A stretch of 64,000 nt of DNA, taken from positions 62,001-126,000 of the forward strand of contig NZ_JAMQKC010000005.1 of the NCBI RefSeq assembly GCF_028416595.1, given 5' to 3'. The notes under the pieces are model-generated. The model had not been told where the DNA came from. It made no database searches and saw only the letters and a list, made by a program, of their open reading frames with translations. Below are positions 27,916 to 37,507 of this stretch, one piece after another. A program made the translations under genes and the position numbers. The stretch comes from Aquibacillus salsiterrae. GTDB lineage: Bacteria; Bacillota; Bacilli; Bacillales; Amphibacillaceae. Within the stretch, counting starts at the first letter, position 1; each line of letters begins with the position of its first letter.

Positions 27916-30003
27916 CTAATAAATGGTTCTATTTTTTTCATCTGCAATACCTGACTTTCGGTAAAAGTAGGTATTCACTTGGTCCCGCCATTCTTTTGCA
28001 TTAGCTAATTGCATCTTCAATCGATCTAGTACATTGTTAAAGCGAAACTCATCTATTTTATCCTCTAGCATCGTCCATTTCACGATTAGATTTTCCACCT
28101 GTTCTACCCCTTTAAAGTGGGTATTATAATAGTGCTGAATGACCGTTTCACCAGACTTTAATTTGTGCGTATACGGCACATGATGGAAGAACAGGAGCAA
28201 CTCATCTGGACATTCTTCCAATGAGTTATACACTTTTTTATTTGGTGAAAAATATTGACCAGCATAGCCTGTTCCTGTTTCGATTGTTCGGTCGACACCA
28301 ATTCCATTACGATCAGCAAAATGGTACGTTCCCCATCTCGAATATTCATATCCATCGACATTTGGCCCATAATGATGGTTCGGATTAACCATCCATCCAA
28401 TTCCTAAAGGAGTCGTGTAATTTTCATAGATTTCCCGAGAATCTAACAACATCGATGTAATATTTTCTAACACCGTTGAATCAGATCCAAACGTGGCCAA
28501 AACCCATTCCCCGGCAATTTCTTCAGCCGTTAAATTAGGATTCCAAATGAGACGACCATACCCGTAAAGGTTAGCCTGTGCTAGCGTATTACCAGTCCAA
28601 TTAATATCGTTTCCAATATTAGATACAGCTGCGATACCACTAAACTTGTAATCATATAATGACCCATCAACAATTGCTGTTACTGTCGATCCTTCCCCTT
28701 TTGCATACGTATCAAAATCTAACACTTCTTTCCACATCGGAATTAAGAAGGCTAAATCCTTTTGCTGCCCTAAATACTCCTGGGCAATTTGGAATTCAAG
28801 GATTTGATTCGTGTTCTCCATTGCACCAATCATTGGAGAAATGGGTTCTCTAACTTGGAAATCCATTGGTCCATTTTTCACTTGCAAAATAACATTATCG
28901 TGAAACTTTCCATCTAATGGCTTAAAGTGGTCATAAGCAGCGCGAGCACGATCTGTTGAACGGTCACGCCAATCTTGCATACAGTTATATACAAAACATC
29001 GCCAAACAACAATGCCATCAAAAGGTTGAAGCGCTTCTGCAAGCATGTTAGAACCATCAGCATGGTCTCTGTCATATGAGAATGGTCCAGGGCGATGTTC
29101 AGAATCCGCTTTCACAACAAACCCACCAAAGTCAGGAATATGAGCATATATTTCCTTCACTTTATCTTTCCACCACTTCTTCACATCCTGATCAAGCGGG
29201 TCAGCAGTTGTTAAATCACCTAATTCGATTGGACTTGCAAAGTTAATACTCAAAAAGGTTTTAATCCCGTAGCGACGGAAAGTATCAGCGATGTTAGCAA
29301 CTTCAGGTAAAAGCTTGCTCGTAATTAGATTGGTTTCAACCTGCCATACATTTACGTTATTAATCGAAATAGCATTAATACCAACGGAGGATAGCAATCT
29401 TGCATAATCTTTGATTCGTTCTAGGTCGGTAGTAATTTGATTATTATCGAAAAATATCGAGTTTCCGGAGTATCCACGCTCCACACTGCCATCCATGTTA
29501 TCCCACTGATTTAACATTCTAATTTGATTTCTTGGTGACTCGACAATAGTCAAATCGTTAATTGCTTCTCCAGTTTGGATCAGACGTAATAAATGGTGGG
29601 TTGCATAAAGTGTGCCTTTATCCGATTTCCCAACGAGTAAAAGGCAATCTCTTTTTCCATTGTTCACCGTTTGTAACAAGTAACCTTCTTCGTTTAATCG
29701 ATCCATTATACTAGCATCCACACCGTAATCTGTTAAATTTATATCTTGATAAGTTCCTAATATAATAGAAGAATCTGGATCAGCATAGTTGGTAATCAGC
29801 GGTTCTTTGTCAAACATCGACGTAACCGCTTGAATTAGCTCTTGCAAAGCTGAATTCAGGATAACTGAGTCTCCAACGACAGCCAAATTTAAGCAAATTG
29901 AAGCGTATTCGTCATATTGTCGTCCGTCTTCGATTTTCTTATATTGGAGCCAGCATTGATAGGCTTCTTTCGCATTTAGTATCTCTAACACTTTACTACT
30001 CAT
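27916..30003 (-). CDS. aguA: alpha-glucuronidase, GH67
   Basis: Removes (4-O-methyl)glucuronic acid from the non-reducing end of aldouronates. The GH67 central barrel shows [20 protein letters not shown] with the acid residue, then [14 protein letters not shown] and [18 protein letters not shown] with the paired carboxylates. 695 residues, no signal peptide, so it acts on imported oligosaccharides. GGAGGG precedes the ATG. First structural gene after the regulator; a perfect cre lies 43 bases upstream. Confidence 0.96.
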   Translation of the reverse strand: MSSKVLEILNAKEAYQCWLQYKKIEDGRQYDEYASICLNLAVVGDSVILNSALQELIQAVTSMFDKEPLITNYADPDSSIILGTYQDINLTDYGVDASIMDRLNEEGYLLQTVNNGKRDCLLLVGKSDKGTLYATHHLLRLIQTGEAINDLTIVESPRNQIRMLNQWDNMDGSVERGYSGNSIFFDNNQITTDLERIKDYARLLSSVGINAISINNVNVWQVETNLITSKLLPEVANIADTFRRYGIKTFLSINFASPIELGDLTTADPLDQDVKKWWKDKVKEIYAHIPDFGGFVVKADSEHRPGPFSYDRDHADGSNMLAEALQPFDGIVVWRCFVYNCMQDWRDRSTDRARAAYDHFKPLDGKFHDNVILQVKNGPMDFQVREPISPMIGAMENTNQILEFQIAQEYLGQQKDLAFLIPMWKEVLDFDTYAKGEGSTVTAIVDGSLYDYKFSGIAAVSNIGNDINWTGNTLAQANLYGYGRLIWNPNLTAEEIAGEWVLATFGSDSTVLENITSMLLDSREIYENYTTPLGIGWMVNPNHHYGPNVDGYEYSRWGTYHFADRNGIGVDRTIETGTGYAGQYFSPNKKVYNSLEECPDELLLFFHHVPYTHKLKSGETVIQHYYNTHFKGVEQVENLIVKWTMLEDKIDEFRFNNVLDRLKMQLANAKEWRDQVNTYFYRKSGIADEKNRTIY

Positions 30004-30045
30004 TGCTTTAATCCCTCCATGATTAGTTACTACTGGCGCTCTCTT

Positions 30046-30059
30046 TGTTAGCGGTTACA
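30046..30059. promoter_or_regulatory. perfect cre box before aguA
   Basis: On the minus strand TGTAACCGCTAACA satisfies all 14 positions of TGWAANCGNTNWCA. It lies 43-56 bases before the aguA ATG, so CcpA repression of the aguA-uxuA-uxuB unit is expected. Confidence 0.85.
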
Positions 30060-30067
30060 ATTAGTGC

Positions 30068-30104
30068 AATTTATAGAGTAGATCTAGATGCTACTCTATA
30101 AATT
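30068..30104. other. 14-bp perfect hairpin between gntR and aguA
   Basis: AATTTATAGAGTAG pairs perfectly with CTACTCTATAAATT around 9 bases. No T run follows on the minus strand. No good promoter was found between it and aguA, so the hairpin may act at RNA level within a gntR-aguA transcript. Confidence 0.55.
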
Positions 30105-30121
30105 AACAGCACAGATGGAAC

Positions 30122-30826
30122 CTATTTAAAGTATCCTGGGTAACGTAACTTGAGTTCGTCTTTTTCATAATTAACTAGATCAAGATGATCACTAATTTCT
30201 TTTGCTGCTGCATCGACATCTTTTAATTCTAAATACTCAAAAATTTTCTTGTGCTGGGATACAACACCATCCCAGTGTGTATTGGAAGCAAGTCTAAGTA
30301 CCCGTAACCGGTCAAAATGGCTGTTCATTTGACGGATCATTTTCCATGTCCGAACTTTCTTACAACTTTCGAACATAATCCGGTGAAACTCTTCATCTAA
30401 TTCAAACAAACGATGATGGGAGCCTTTTTCTAAGCAAAGCTCTTGCATGGCCAGATTACTTTCTAATAGAAATAATTGTTCTTGAGTACTATTTGCACAA
30501 AACTCTTCTACAATTGCTCTTTCAATTTTTTGTCTAACAAATCGACCTTCTTCAACTAATGCTAAGTCAATTTGCGAAACAATCGTTCCACTTTGCGGGA
30601 AAACACCGAGTAATTCCTCTTGTGCAAGTTTCAAAAACGCTTCACGCACCGGCGTTCTACTTACTTGTAACTGACTAGCTATTTCTTTCTCGGAGATTTT
30701 CGTACCAGGCTCTAAATCCCAATTTATTATCTTTTCTTTGATCGTTTCGTAAACAAAGTCTCTAGTTGAGCCGTTAATTCTTTTCGTTTCCGATGCAGAA
30801 ATCTCCTCCACCTCGCCCTCTGTCAA
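30122..30826 (-). CDS. GntR/FCD (FadR subfamily) regulator of the uronate locus
   Basis: N-terminal winged helix (about 20-85, IASQLQVSRTPVREAFLKLAQ) and C-terminal FCD ligand domain with metal-type residues in FELDEEFHRIMFE and SHHRLFELD. UxuR/ExuR-like function, sensing a uronate intermediate, is inferred from position. The start is uncertain: the TTG used here lacks a ribosome binding site, and a strong GGAGGAG lies just inside, without a clear in-frame start behind it. The promoter carries the same operator motif as the importer promoter, suggesting autoregulation. Confidence 0.85.
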   Translation of the reverse strand: MTEGEVEEISASETKRINGSTRDFVYETIKEKIINWDLEPGTKISEKEIASQLQVSRTPVREAFLKLAQEELLGVFPQSGTIVSQIDLALVEEGRFVRQKIERAIVEEFCANSTQEQLFLLESNLAMQELCLEKGSHHRLFELDEEFHRIMFESCKKVRTWKMIRQMNSHFDRLRVLRLASNTHWDGVVSQHKKIFEYLELKDVDAAAKEISDHLDLVNYEKDELKLRYPGYFK

Positions 30827-30855
30827 AATACATACTAATCTTACACTTTAATTAT

Positions 30856-30869
30856 ACTAGTATGGTAGT
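30856..30869. promoter_or_regulatory. candidate GntR operator at its own promoter
   Basis: ACTAGTATGGTAGT, one base different from the importer-site ACTAGTATGTTAGT, and placed from about +3 to +16 of the predicted start. Confidence 0.6.
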
Positions 30870-30878
30870 TGTATATCT

Positions 30879-30907
30879 ATTATATGGCCATTCCATGTAC
30901 ATTTCAA
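30879..30907 (-). promoter_or_regulatory. gntR promoter
   Basis: -35 TTGAAA (30902-30907), 17-base spacer, perfect -10 TATAAT (30879-30884) on the minus strand. Confidence 0.75.
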
Positions 30908-30955
30908 TCATTAAGTTTAAGTTTTTAGGAGAAATTCCATTATCTTTTGATTTTT

Positions 30956-31057
30956 AGAAAAGCGCAAGTCGCACCTTGCCAACTTAAGACCTCGAGGGGG
31001 TAGGCGCCCGGAGCTAGACAGCTCTTGCATTTTTTATACTTTCTTATCTTTTTAGAA
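30956..31057 (+). repeat. dispersed repeat copy without central hairpin
   Basis: AGAAAAGCGCAAGTCGCACC, TTAAGACCTCGAGGGGGTAG, GCGCCCGGAGCTAGACAGC and the ACTTTCTTATC tail are all present in order. With the gntR promoter it accounts for the 30827-31133 gap. Confidence 0.75.
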
Positions 31058-31133
31058 AAACTTGCCAGAATTTGCGCTTAATTTTACAATGAAACTAGGA
31101 AAACTACGACATAAAAATGGAGCGTTTAGTTAA

Positions 31134-32000
31134 ATGGATATTCAAGAAGCGTATCAACAATTTGGGGTAACAGAAGATGCCACAGACGAAGCTATTGAAC
31201 AACAGTATGAAAAATGGATCAAACGGCACCAAGCTAGTCAGTTGGACCAAAATCGAGATAGTCAGGTAGACATGGACGTCATCAACAAAGCGTATCAAAC
31301 AATCAAACATAACCGTCAATTTGGGGATGAAACAAAGCCCAACTCTTCACCGTTCAAGGAAAAGCTTGAGCATTTTTTTACTTATTACAAGCTTCATACA
31401 ATTGGTATTATCGTACTTATCGCCATTGTCATCGGAATTGTTCAAACCTTAGTGGATAATCAACAGCAGAAACAGGAATTAGCAAGCTTACCCCCTGCTA
31501 GTGTTAAGGTTATGTTCTTCGGTTCGTTTGTAACAGCCGACTTAACGAAACTTGATCAGACGGAAAAGCAACTAGCAGAAAATATTTTGGATAAGTTTCC
31601 TAATTGGCAACGAGTAGAAACAATTCTGAATTATTCACCTGTTGGGGTTAACAGTGAAACTGATATTGGAATGAAACAAAAAAGTGCCGCCGTTATAGCA
31701 ACGGAAAAACCTGACATGTATATCATGGACCTTGAATACTTTAAGACCTATGTTACTAGTGGGATGTTTTACGCTTTAGATGACCTAAGCAATTCCATTA
31801 AAGACGACCAGCTATACGCTACTAAGGCAGAACTAGATGACGCTGAACATATTTATGGGGTTGAAATAACTGATGCGTCTGTATTTAACAAAATCCCTTA
31901 CCGAGAAGAAACGAAGAAGATTGCAGCAATAAGAAAAGATGCAGCAAACAAAGAAAATGCCATGGAATTAATTTTAAAACTTTCAAGTACAGCGAAATAA
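31134..32000 (+). CDS. membrane protein with degenerate J-domain-like N-terminus
   Basis: 288 residues. The first ~65 resemble a DnaJ J-domain (AYQQFGVTEDATDEAIEQQYEKW... NKAYQTI), but the HPD triad is replaced (KRHQASQ), so Hsp70 stimulation is doubtful. One transmembrane helix (about 92-113, IGIIVLIAIVIGIVQTLV) is followed by a ~170-residue domain, probably extracellular, with PDMYIMDLEYFKTYVTSGMFYALDDL, reminiscent of binding-protein lobes. It is the only plus-strand gene inside the uronate region, with its own terminator. Function unknown. Confidence 0.75.
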   Translation: MDIQEAYQQFGVTEDATDEAIEQQYEKWIKRHQASQLDQNRDSQVDMDVINKAYQTIKHNRQFGDETKPNSSPFKEKLEHFFTYYKLHTIGIIVLIAIVIGIVQTLVDNQQQKQELASLPPASVKVMFFGSFVTADLTKLDQTEKQLAENILDKFPNWQRVETILNYSPVGVNSETDIGMKQKSAAVIATEKPDMYIMDLEYFKTYVTSGMFYALDDLSNSIKDDQLYATKAELDDAEHIYGVEITDASVFNKIPYREETKKIAAIRKDAANKENAMELILKLSSTAK

Positions 32001-32017
32001 GAAGATGTATTTCAGGG

Positions 32018-32064
32018 AAAAGCAGCGTACCAACCCAAGCAAATAGGGTTAGTGCGCTGCTTTT
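32018..32064 (+). terminator. terminator of the J-domain-like gene
   Basis: AAAAGCAGCG pairs with CGCTGCTTTT, with an inner AACCC/GGGTT pair, 17 bases after the stop. The T run is short. Confidence 0.8.
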
Positions 32065-32137
32065 GTTAGAGTTCATGTGAAAATTATGCTGTATCATCTA
32101 CCGAATGAATGTGTATGAAGTGGGCATAAAAGCATTG

Positions 32138-33082
32138 TTAACGGAGGATGTCTTCTCCTGTTTTTTCCGGGTTTACTTGTTGCCAGAATGGATAACCTTC
32201 CACATCCCCTTTTACCCCAAGGGCATAAGCACCGATTCGATTTCCAAACTGTACTGCTTTTTTGTAATCCCACTCTCTTATTAAACCTGACAAAAAGCCG
32301 GCAGCAAATCCATCACCTGCGCCAACCGTATCGATAATTGATTTCACTTCATATCCAGGTACATAGGCACTTTCATCCTTTGTTGCAAAATAAGCACCCT
32401 TCGCTCCAAGCTTAACAACGACTGCTTGAACCTTCCCCTTTAACAGTGCAGCTGCAATTTTTTCAGGTTCCGTTTCACCAGTTATTAATTCACCTTCTTC
32501 AATTCCAGGTAAAACAATATCTGATTGGAGTGCAATATCAAGTAACGTTTCCTTTGCCTCTTGTTTCGACCATAGCTTCAATCGAACATTAGGATCAAAG
32601 ACAATCTTTGCTTCGCTTTGTCTTGCAAGCTTGATTGCGTGATAAATCGTTTCCTTACAACTCGCACTTAATGCTGGCGTTATCCCAGTTAAGTGGACAA
32701 ACTTCGCCTGTTTAAAATAGGCTTGGTCAATATCCAAAGGCTTCATCTCACTTGCAGCTGAATGCTTTCGGTAATAATAAACTTTAGGATCTTGTCCTGG
32801 TTGACTTTCCTTAAAATAAACAGCAGTTGATGCTAGTTTAGCAAATGTTACCTGGGATGTATCGACACCTTCACCTCGAATAAAATTACGTATGTATAAA
32901 CCAAATTCATCATCACCAAGTTTACTAATCCAGCCCACTTGATGCCCTAGCCTTGATAAGGCAATCGCTACATTTGATTCTGCGCCGCCGATTGTTTTAT
33001 GAAAGCTATTAACAAAACGCAGTGGTCCGTCTGTATCAGGCGTCAACAAAATCATGCTTTCTCCTAACGTAACAACATCCAT
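32138..33082 (-). CDS. kdgK: 2-keto-3-deoxygluconate kinase (PfkB family)
   Basis: Ribokinase-family sugar kinase of 314 residues. GGAESNVAIALSRLG near the N-terminus and the C-terminal DTVGAGDGFAAGFLSG with the catalytic Asp are intact; YYYRKHSAASEM is typical of KdgK. It would phosphorylate the product of UxuA to KDPG. GGAG precedes the ATG. No KDPG aldolase follows. A cre box lies 43 bases before the start. Confidence 0.9.
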   Translation of the reverse strand: MDVVTLGESMILLTPDTDGPLRFVNSFHKTIGGAESNVAIALSRLGHQVGWISKLGDDEFGLYIRNFIRGEGVDTSQVTFAKLASTAVYFKESQPGQDPKVYYYRKHSAASEMKPLDIDQAYFKQAKFVHLTGITPALSASCKETIYHAIKLARQSEAKIVFDPNVRLKLWSKQEAKETLLDIALQSDIVLPGIEEGELITGETEPEKIAAALLKGKVQAVVVKLGAKGAYFATKDESAYVPGYEVKSIIDTVGAGDGFAAGFLSGLIREWDYKKAVQFGNRIGAYALGVKGDVEGYPFWQQVNPEKTGEDILR

Positions 33083-33124
33083 ATTAGCACTCCTTGTATT
33101 TATATTTTATAAGAACACATTTTA

Positions 33125-33138
33125 TAAGAACGCTTACA
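33125..33138 (-). promoter_or_regulatory. cre box before kdgK
   Basis: TGTAAGCGTTCTTA on the minus strand matches 13 of 14 cre consensus positions, 43 bases before the ATG. Confidence 0.7.
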
Positions 33139-33190
33139 GAAAGATTACCACTTTTCATTATTCTTTTCATTAGTTTACATTTTTTTGATA

Positions 33191-33220
33191 AAGGCTGCCC
33201 GATATAATTCTGGCAGCCTT
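33191..33220 (-). terminator. hairpin terminator after the AEC gene
   Basis: AAGGCTGCC/GGCAGCCTT stem with a 12-base loop, 18 bases after the stop codon. T runs are short on both sides, so strength is uncertain. Confidence 0.6.
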
Positions 33221-33237
33221 TTCGAGCAGTTAATTTT

Positions 33238-34143
33238 TTATAATAATATTGCGATTAAAAGCGGCAGTGTAACTATACTTGATATCGTACTGATCAAGGT
33301 TGCACTGGAAACAAATGCCGGCTTGACGTTAAATTGAAGGGCGTACATGGTTGTATTCGCCGCTGTTGGCATTGCCGCCATTAGGATTAATATATCCTTT
33401 AGCATGTCATCGACTGGTAAAAATAGCGTGATGACGTATGCCATAACTGGTGCAATTACTAAACGAATCGCAAGTGCACTTGATAATTTGCCAGTTTCTA
33501 ATTTTCCAAGTTGAATGGATGCAAGCTGCATACCAAGTACAATCATGACTGTTGGAATGGTTGCATCTGAAACCATATTCACAGCTGTCATTATGTCACT
33601 AGACAGATTCACTTGGACTAAGTTAAAGATAACACCTAAAAGAGCACCATATACAACAGGGAACTTAACAACTTCTTTTAACGGATTCACTTTTTGATTA
33701 TGTTCACCCGTACTTCCTTGGGCTGCAACGAAAATCCCAACCGTACACATGATTAACTGTTGTAGCACCATTAAAATAACAGCATAATGAAAGCCAACTT
33801 CCCCAAACACCAACAATACTAATGGTGTTCCGTAGTTTCCATTATTCATAAAGGAAGAAGCTAGTATTAAGCCGCTTCTTTCGGAGATATCCCAATGGGT
33901 TAGCCTACTAACGATATAGCAAAGTGCAATCGACCCTGCACATAGTAGAAGGAGAAATGCGCCCAAATAGACATATTCCATATTTAAACTGTTTTGATAA
34001 AAGGTTCGAAACGCTAAAACAGGGGACATAAGGTAGAGGGCCATTGTCGAAATCGGCTTTACCTCTATGTGTAGTGCCTTTTTGCCAATGTAACCAATAG
34101 CAAAAATACCAAAAATAGGAATGAGTACAGTAATAAAGTTCAT
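33238..34143 (-). CDS. AEC family transporter (auxin efflux carrier fold)
   Basis: Secondary carrier of about 301 residues with roughly ten hydrophobic helices. The ASSFMNNGNYGTPLVLLVFG region and the C-terminal AAMPTAANTTMYAL half-repeat match the AEC/malate-permease family. Substrate unknown; many members carry organic acids. The start is set at ATG because AGGTG lies 6 bases before it. A single gene between kdgK and the exporter genes. Confidence 0.85.
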   Translation of the reverse strand: MNFITVLIPIFGIFAIGYIGKKALHIEVKPISTMALYLMSPVLAFRTFYQNSLNMEYVYLGAFLLLLCAGSIALCYIVSRLTHWDISERSGLILASSFMNNGNYGTPLVLLVFGEVGFHYAVILMVLQQLIMCTVGIFVAAQGSTGEHNQKVNPLKEVVKFPVVYGALLGVIFNLVQVNLSSDIMTAVNMVSDATIPTVMIVLGMQLASIQLGKLETGKLSSALAIRLVIAPVMAYVITLFLPVDDMLKDILILMAAMPTAANTTMYALQFNVKPAFVSSATLISTISSIVTLPLLIAILL

Positions 34144-34237
34144 AAAAATCACCTGTTTTCGATTATACGCCTACCACCCTAATAAATCTATAGGTATTTA
34201 CTTATTTTTCACCTGATGAGTAAAGTGACTGGCCGCG

Positions 34238-34675
34238 CTATATACGCTTCCATTTCGATTTTCGAATCATTTGATTAATTACCTCTGAAAAGACTAGTCC
34301 AATTGCAATTGCTCCTGAAATTAAAAAAGCTTTTGCGGCATACTGAACAGCAGTACTGTAATCATTTTCAACAAAATTGCGCATCGCATCATAGGCTAGT
34401 CCACCTGGCACAAGTGGAATAATTCCTGATACATTAAAAATAATGATTGGCGTCCGGTACATTTTTGCAAAGAGTTGGCTTAATATAGCGATAACAACTG
34501 ATGCAAGTACTGTTGCAGGCACAGCATCAACACCATAATAAACGAGCATATAGTAGATGATCCAACCTAACATCCCAACAACTCCAGCTTGAATCAGCGT
34601 CTTTTTTGGTGCATTAAACAAAACACCAAATCCCGCAGCAGCAAAGAAACTAGTTAACAATTGTTCAATAACCAT
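34238..34675 (-). CDS. threonine/serine exporter, small subunit (ThrE_2/YjjB type)
   Basis: Integral membrane protein of about 145 residues with four hydrophobic helices and the family motif SGIIPLVPGGLAYDAMR. It corresponds to the C-terminal half of ThrE and works with a YjjP-type partner, encoded 900 bases away on the other side of array C. The upstream ATG overlaps the GGAGG, so the second ATG is chosen. Confidence 0.88.
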   Translation of the reverse strand: MVIEQLLTSFFAAAGFGVLFNAPKKTLIQAGVVGMLGWIIYYMLVYYGVDAVPATVLASVVIAILSQLFAKMYRTPIIIFNVSGIIPLVPGGLAYDAMRNFVENDYSTAVQYAAKAFLISGAIAIGLVFSEVINQMIRKSKWKRI

Positions 34676-34842
34676 ACAAACCTCCATTTTTTTCTATCTT
34701 AGAAAAGTACCAGTGTTTTGATTCGCATTAGATGGATACTGTGCAACAACCTTTGACATAAGATCCAGTGTTAATCAACCGCTCCGGAAATACACTTGCT
34801 TTCCATGGGTGGCTGATGAGCCTCATCGAGCTAAAGGGTGCC

Positions 34843-35462
34843 ACTATCGACACTTTTGAGTTCGGATTTGGTAAAAGTGTTGACGATTGACCTGATTGTC
34901 GACAGATTTGAGTTCAAATTAATAAAATCTGTCGATGGTGGACCTGGTTATCGACACATTTGAGGTCAAATTAATAAAATGTGTCGATGATGGACCTGGT
35001 TATCGACACATTTGAGTTCGGATTAATAAAATGTGTCGATAGTGACCCTGGTTATCGACACATTTGAGGTCGGATTAATAAAATGTGTCGATAGTGACCC
35101 TAATTATCGACACATTTGAGGTCAAATTAACAAAATGTGTTGATGAGGCCCTCAATTATCGACACATTTGAGGTCGGATTAACAAAATGTGTCGATAGTG
35201 ACCCTGGTTATCGACACATTTGAGGTCGGATTAATAAAATGTGTCGATAGTGACCCTAATTATCGACAGATTTGAGGTCAAATTAACAAAATGTGTCGAT
35301 AGTGACCCTGGTTATCGACACATTTGAGGTCGGATTAATAAAATGTGTCGATAGTGACCCTAATTATCGACACATTTGAGGTCAAATTAACAAAATGTGT
35401 TGATGAGGCCCTCAATTATCGACACATTTGAGGTCGGATTAACAAAATGTGTCGATGAGGCC
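34843..35462. repeat. tandem array C, 52-bp period, 12 sites
   Basis: TCGACA recurs 12 times from 34847 to 35419 (one degenerate copy reads TGTCGACA), every interval exactly 52 bases. Unit: TGTGTCGAT, 13-base loop, ATCGACACA, 21-base linker TTTGAGGTCGGATTAATAAAA-like. Loops of type GGTT, AATT and CAATT follow each other in a 3-unit order that repeats, suggesting 156-base block duplications. It fills most of the 34676-35574 gap; the remainder holds only a piece related to GCTTTCC...GAGCCTC repeats. Confidence 0.95.
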
Positions 35463-35574
35463 GGCCCCCAATCACTGATAAGCGACTGCCTGGAGCGCAA
35501 ATCAACCCTAATCAACCCTAACAAGTTAGTGCGCATTATATAATGAATGTGCATCTGTAGAAACTAGACTTTTG

Positions 35575-36336
35575 TTAAGACATTAGTGAAATGACAACTG
35601 CTATACCGGCTCCGATTGCAAATGCGGTTAAGAAGGCTTCTGCACCTTTGGATAAACCAGACACTAAATGACCTGCCATTAAATCTCTGACTGCATTGGT
35701 GATTAACAAGCCAGGCACGAGTGGCATGACAGATCCGATAATCATTTTATCCAACTCGATTCCGAAGCCGGTTAGAACGAAAAGATAGGCAAGAAGTCCA
35801 ATGATAGCAGATGATAAAAATTCGGCGAAGAATCTAATTTCAACAATCCGGTGAAAGTAAACTACCGAGCCGTAGCCTATTCCCCCGGCAAAAACGGATG
35901 GAAAGAAATCAAACCATGTTCCATTAAACATGATCGTGAAACAACCACTGGCGACTGAAGCAGCCATAATACGCTTGGAAATAGAGTAGACATGTGTTCC
36001 TTGCTTTATTTTCTCAAGACACGCATGTGCCCGGGCCACAGTTAATTCTCCACTACTAATTTTCCGTGAAATGCTATTTACTTGCGTTACTTTATGCAAG
36101 TCTGTGGAACGTTCCATGATGCGGATGAAATTACTTGGCTCCGATTCATTAATGGAAAATAAGATTCCGGTTGGAGTTACATAGCTTTGTGCGTTCATCA
36201 CCCCAAACGAAGAAGCAATCCGTAGCATTGTATCTTCCACCCGGTATGTCTCTGCCCCACTTTCCAACATAATCTTACCCGCGAGCATACAAACTTTAAT
36301 TAATAATTGTTCGTTATATAGATTGTCTTTAATCAT
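35575..36336 (-). CDS. threonine/serine exporter, large subunit (ThrE/YjjP type)
   Basis: 253 residues: a soluble N-terminal domain with LAGKIMLESGAETYRVEDTM, then about five helices starting near residue 120, with MPLVPGLLITNAVRD. It matches the N-terminal ThrE half (YjjP); the partner half is the YjjB-type gene downstream. GTAGGAG precedes the ATG. It lies 22 bases after the MFS gene and is probably co-transcribed with it. Confidence 0.88.
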   Translation of the reverse strand: MIKDNLYNEQLLIKVCMLAGKIMLESGAETYRVEDTMLRIASSFGVMNAQSYVTPTGILFSINESEPSNFIRIMERSTDLHKVTQVNSISRKISSGELTVARAHACLEKIKQGTHVYSISKRIMAASVASGCFTIMFNGTWFDFFPSVFAGGIGYGSVVYFHRIVEIRFFAEFLSSAIIGLLAYLFVLTGFGIELDKMIIGSVMPLVPGLLITNAVRDLMAGHLVSGLSKGAEAFLTAFAIGAGIAVVISLMS

Positions 36337-36358
36337 TGTTTGTATCTCCTACCTAAGT

Positions 36359-37507
36359 TTATTTTCCATATGGTAACAGGTGATAAATGGTAATACAAAT
36401 ACTTCCTAAAAGGGCAAGGATTCCCATCCACATGTACAAGTAGGCTGCACCCATCGTATCAATTAATTCACCGCCAACAAGTGAGCCAATAATTCCAGAT
36501 ATTCCAAAAAAGACTGTCACAAATACGAGGTGCCCGGTAGATTGAAGGATTTTTGGAATTAACCTCGTCACATATTGAAACGCAGTTAAATAAAAGACAC
36601 CAAACGTTAACCCATGTAAAAATTGAAGGCCAACGATGTAAGCTGGATGGTCAATTGCTGCAAACAAGAACCACCGAATACTGTATAAGAGACCAGCAGC
36701 TATGATGAAAATAAGCGGATGGAATTTCCGAAACCAAAGACCTGCAAAGGCAAAGACAAGCGCTTCACTAGCAACACCGACGAACCAAGATATCCCGATT
36801 AGTCGCTCACTACCACCTAACTGACTTATATATATACCGATAAAGCTATCATTTGCTCGGTGGGTTATCGTTATCAACATAACGAGCAAGAGAAAGATAG
36901 TGAATGGACGATTTTTAAATAACTGGTTGACATCACTTAATTGAAGCTTGTTCGTACTAACTTTCACATCTGTAAGGTTAAAACAGACAATGAGTGCAAG
37001 TATGCCTAAGGCAAGGTATGGCCAGAACAGGAAGTCTACCCCGATTGCCGACAAAATCTCCCCGACAACTAAAGACGATGTGGCGAAACCGATTGACCCC
37101 CACATTCGAATCGTCCCAAATGAAATACCTAATTCATCTGCTCTTCGTTGCGAAAGACTATCACCTAAAGCACCGATTGGAGCTACAAAAAAATAAAACA
37201 GTGCCCCAAATACCAATAGTAAGGGCAATGTACTCATATGTAAGAAAATAGCACTAGTGATAAGTAAGCCAATCACACAAATGATTAAAATCTTCTTAAC
37301 GGTTTGGTACTTGTCACTCATGTAGCCCCAGGTTGGCTGTGAGATTATTGATGCAAGTGGACCAATTGCAAGCACCCATCCTATTTCCGTACCTGTTAAA
37401 CCTCTATTCTGTAATAACAATGGTAAAAAACTAACAATAATTGTGTTGGCACCGTGGAAACTAAACAAGAGCATTTTCAACGGCACAATTGATTCGTTGT
37501 TTGACAC
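36359..37507 (-). CDS. MFS transporter (MFS_1-like, 12 helices)
   Basis: About 382 residues with 12 hydrophobic segments; GYMSDKYQTVKK is the loop 2-3 motif. Resembles the nucleoside/phenylpropionate-permease-like MFS branch; the substrate is not assignable. A GTG start is chosen since GGGGGAG lies inside the longer frame. A candidate -10 TATAAT is at 37543-37548. It diverges from arsR, but the ArsR sites are 130 bases or more from its promoter. Confidence 0.8.
   Translation of the reverse strand: MSNNESIVPLKMLLFSFHGANTIIVSFLPLLLQNRGLTGTEIGWVLAIGPLASIISQPTWGYMSDKYQTVKKILIICVIGLLITSAIFLHMSTLPLLLVFGALFYFFVAPIGALGDSLSQRRADELGISFGTIRMWGSIGFATSSLVVGEILSAIGVDFLFWPYLALGILALIVCFNLTDVKVSTNKLQLSDVNQLFKNRPFTIFLLLVMLITITHRANDSFIGIYISQLGGSERLIGISWFVGVASEALVFAFAGLWFRKFHPLIFIIAAGLLYSIRWFLFAAIDHPAYIVGLQFLHGLTFGVFYLTAFQYVTRLIPKILQSTGHLVFVTVFFGISGIIGSLVGGELIDTMGAAYLYMWMGILALLGSICITIYHLLPYGK

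Noticed and set aside
34843-35462. Array C (and A, B, D) as CRISPR
   Set aside because: Units are nearly identical throughout with no alternation of conserved repeats and unique spacers, the palindromic arms are symmetric 9-mers, and no cas gene is present.
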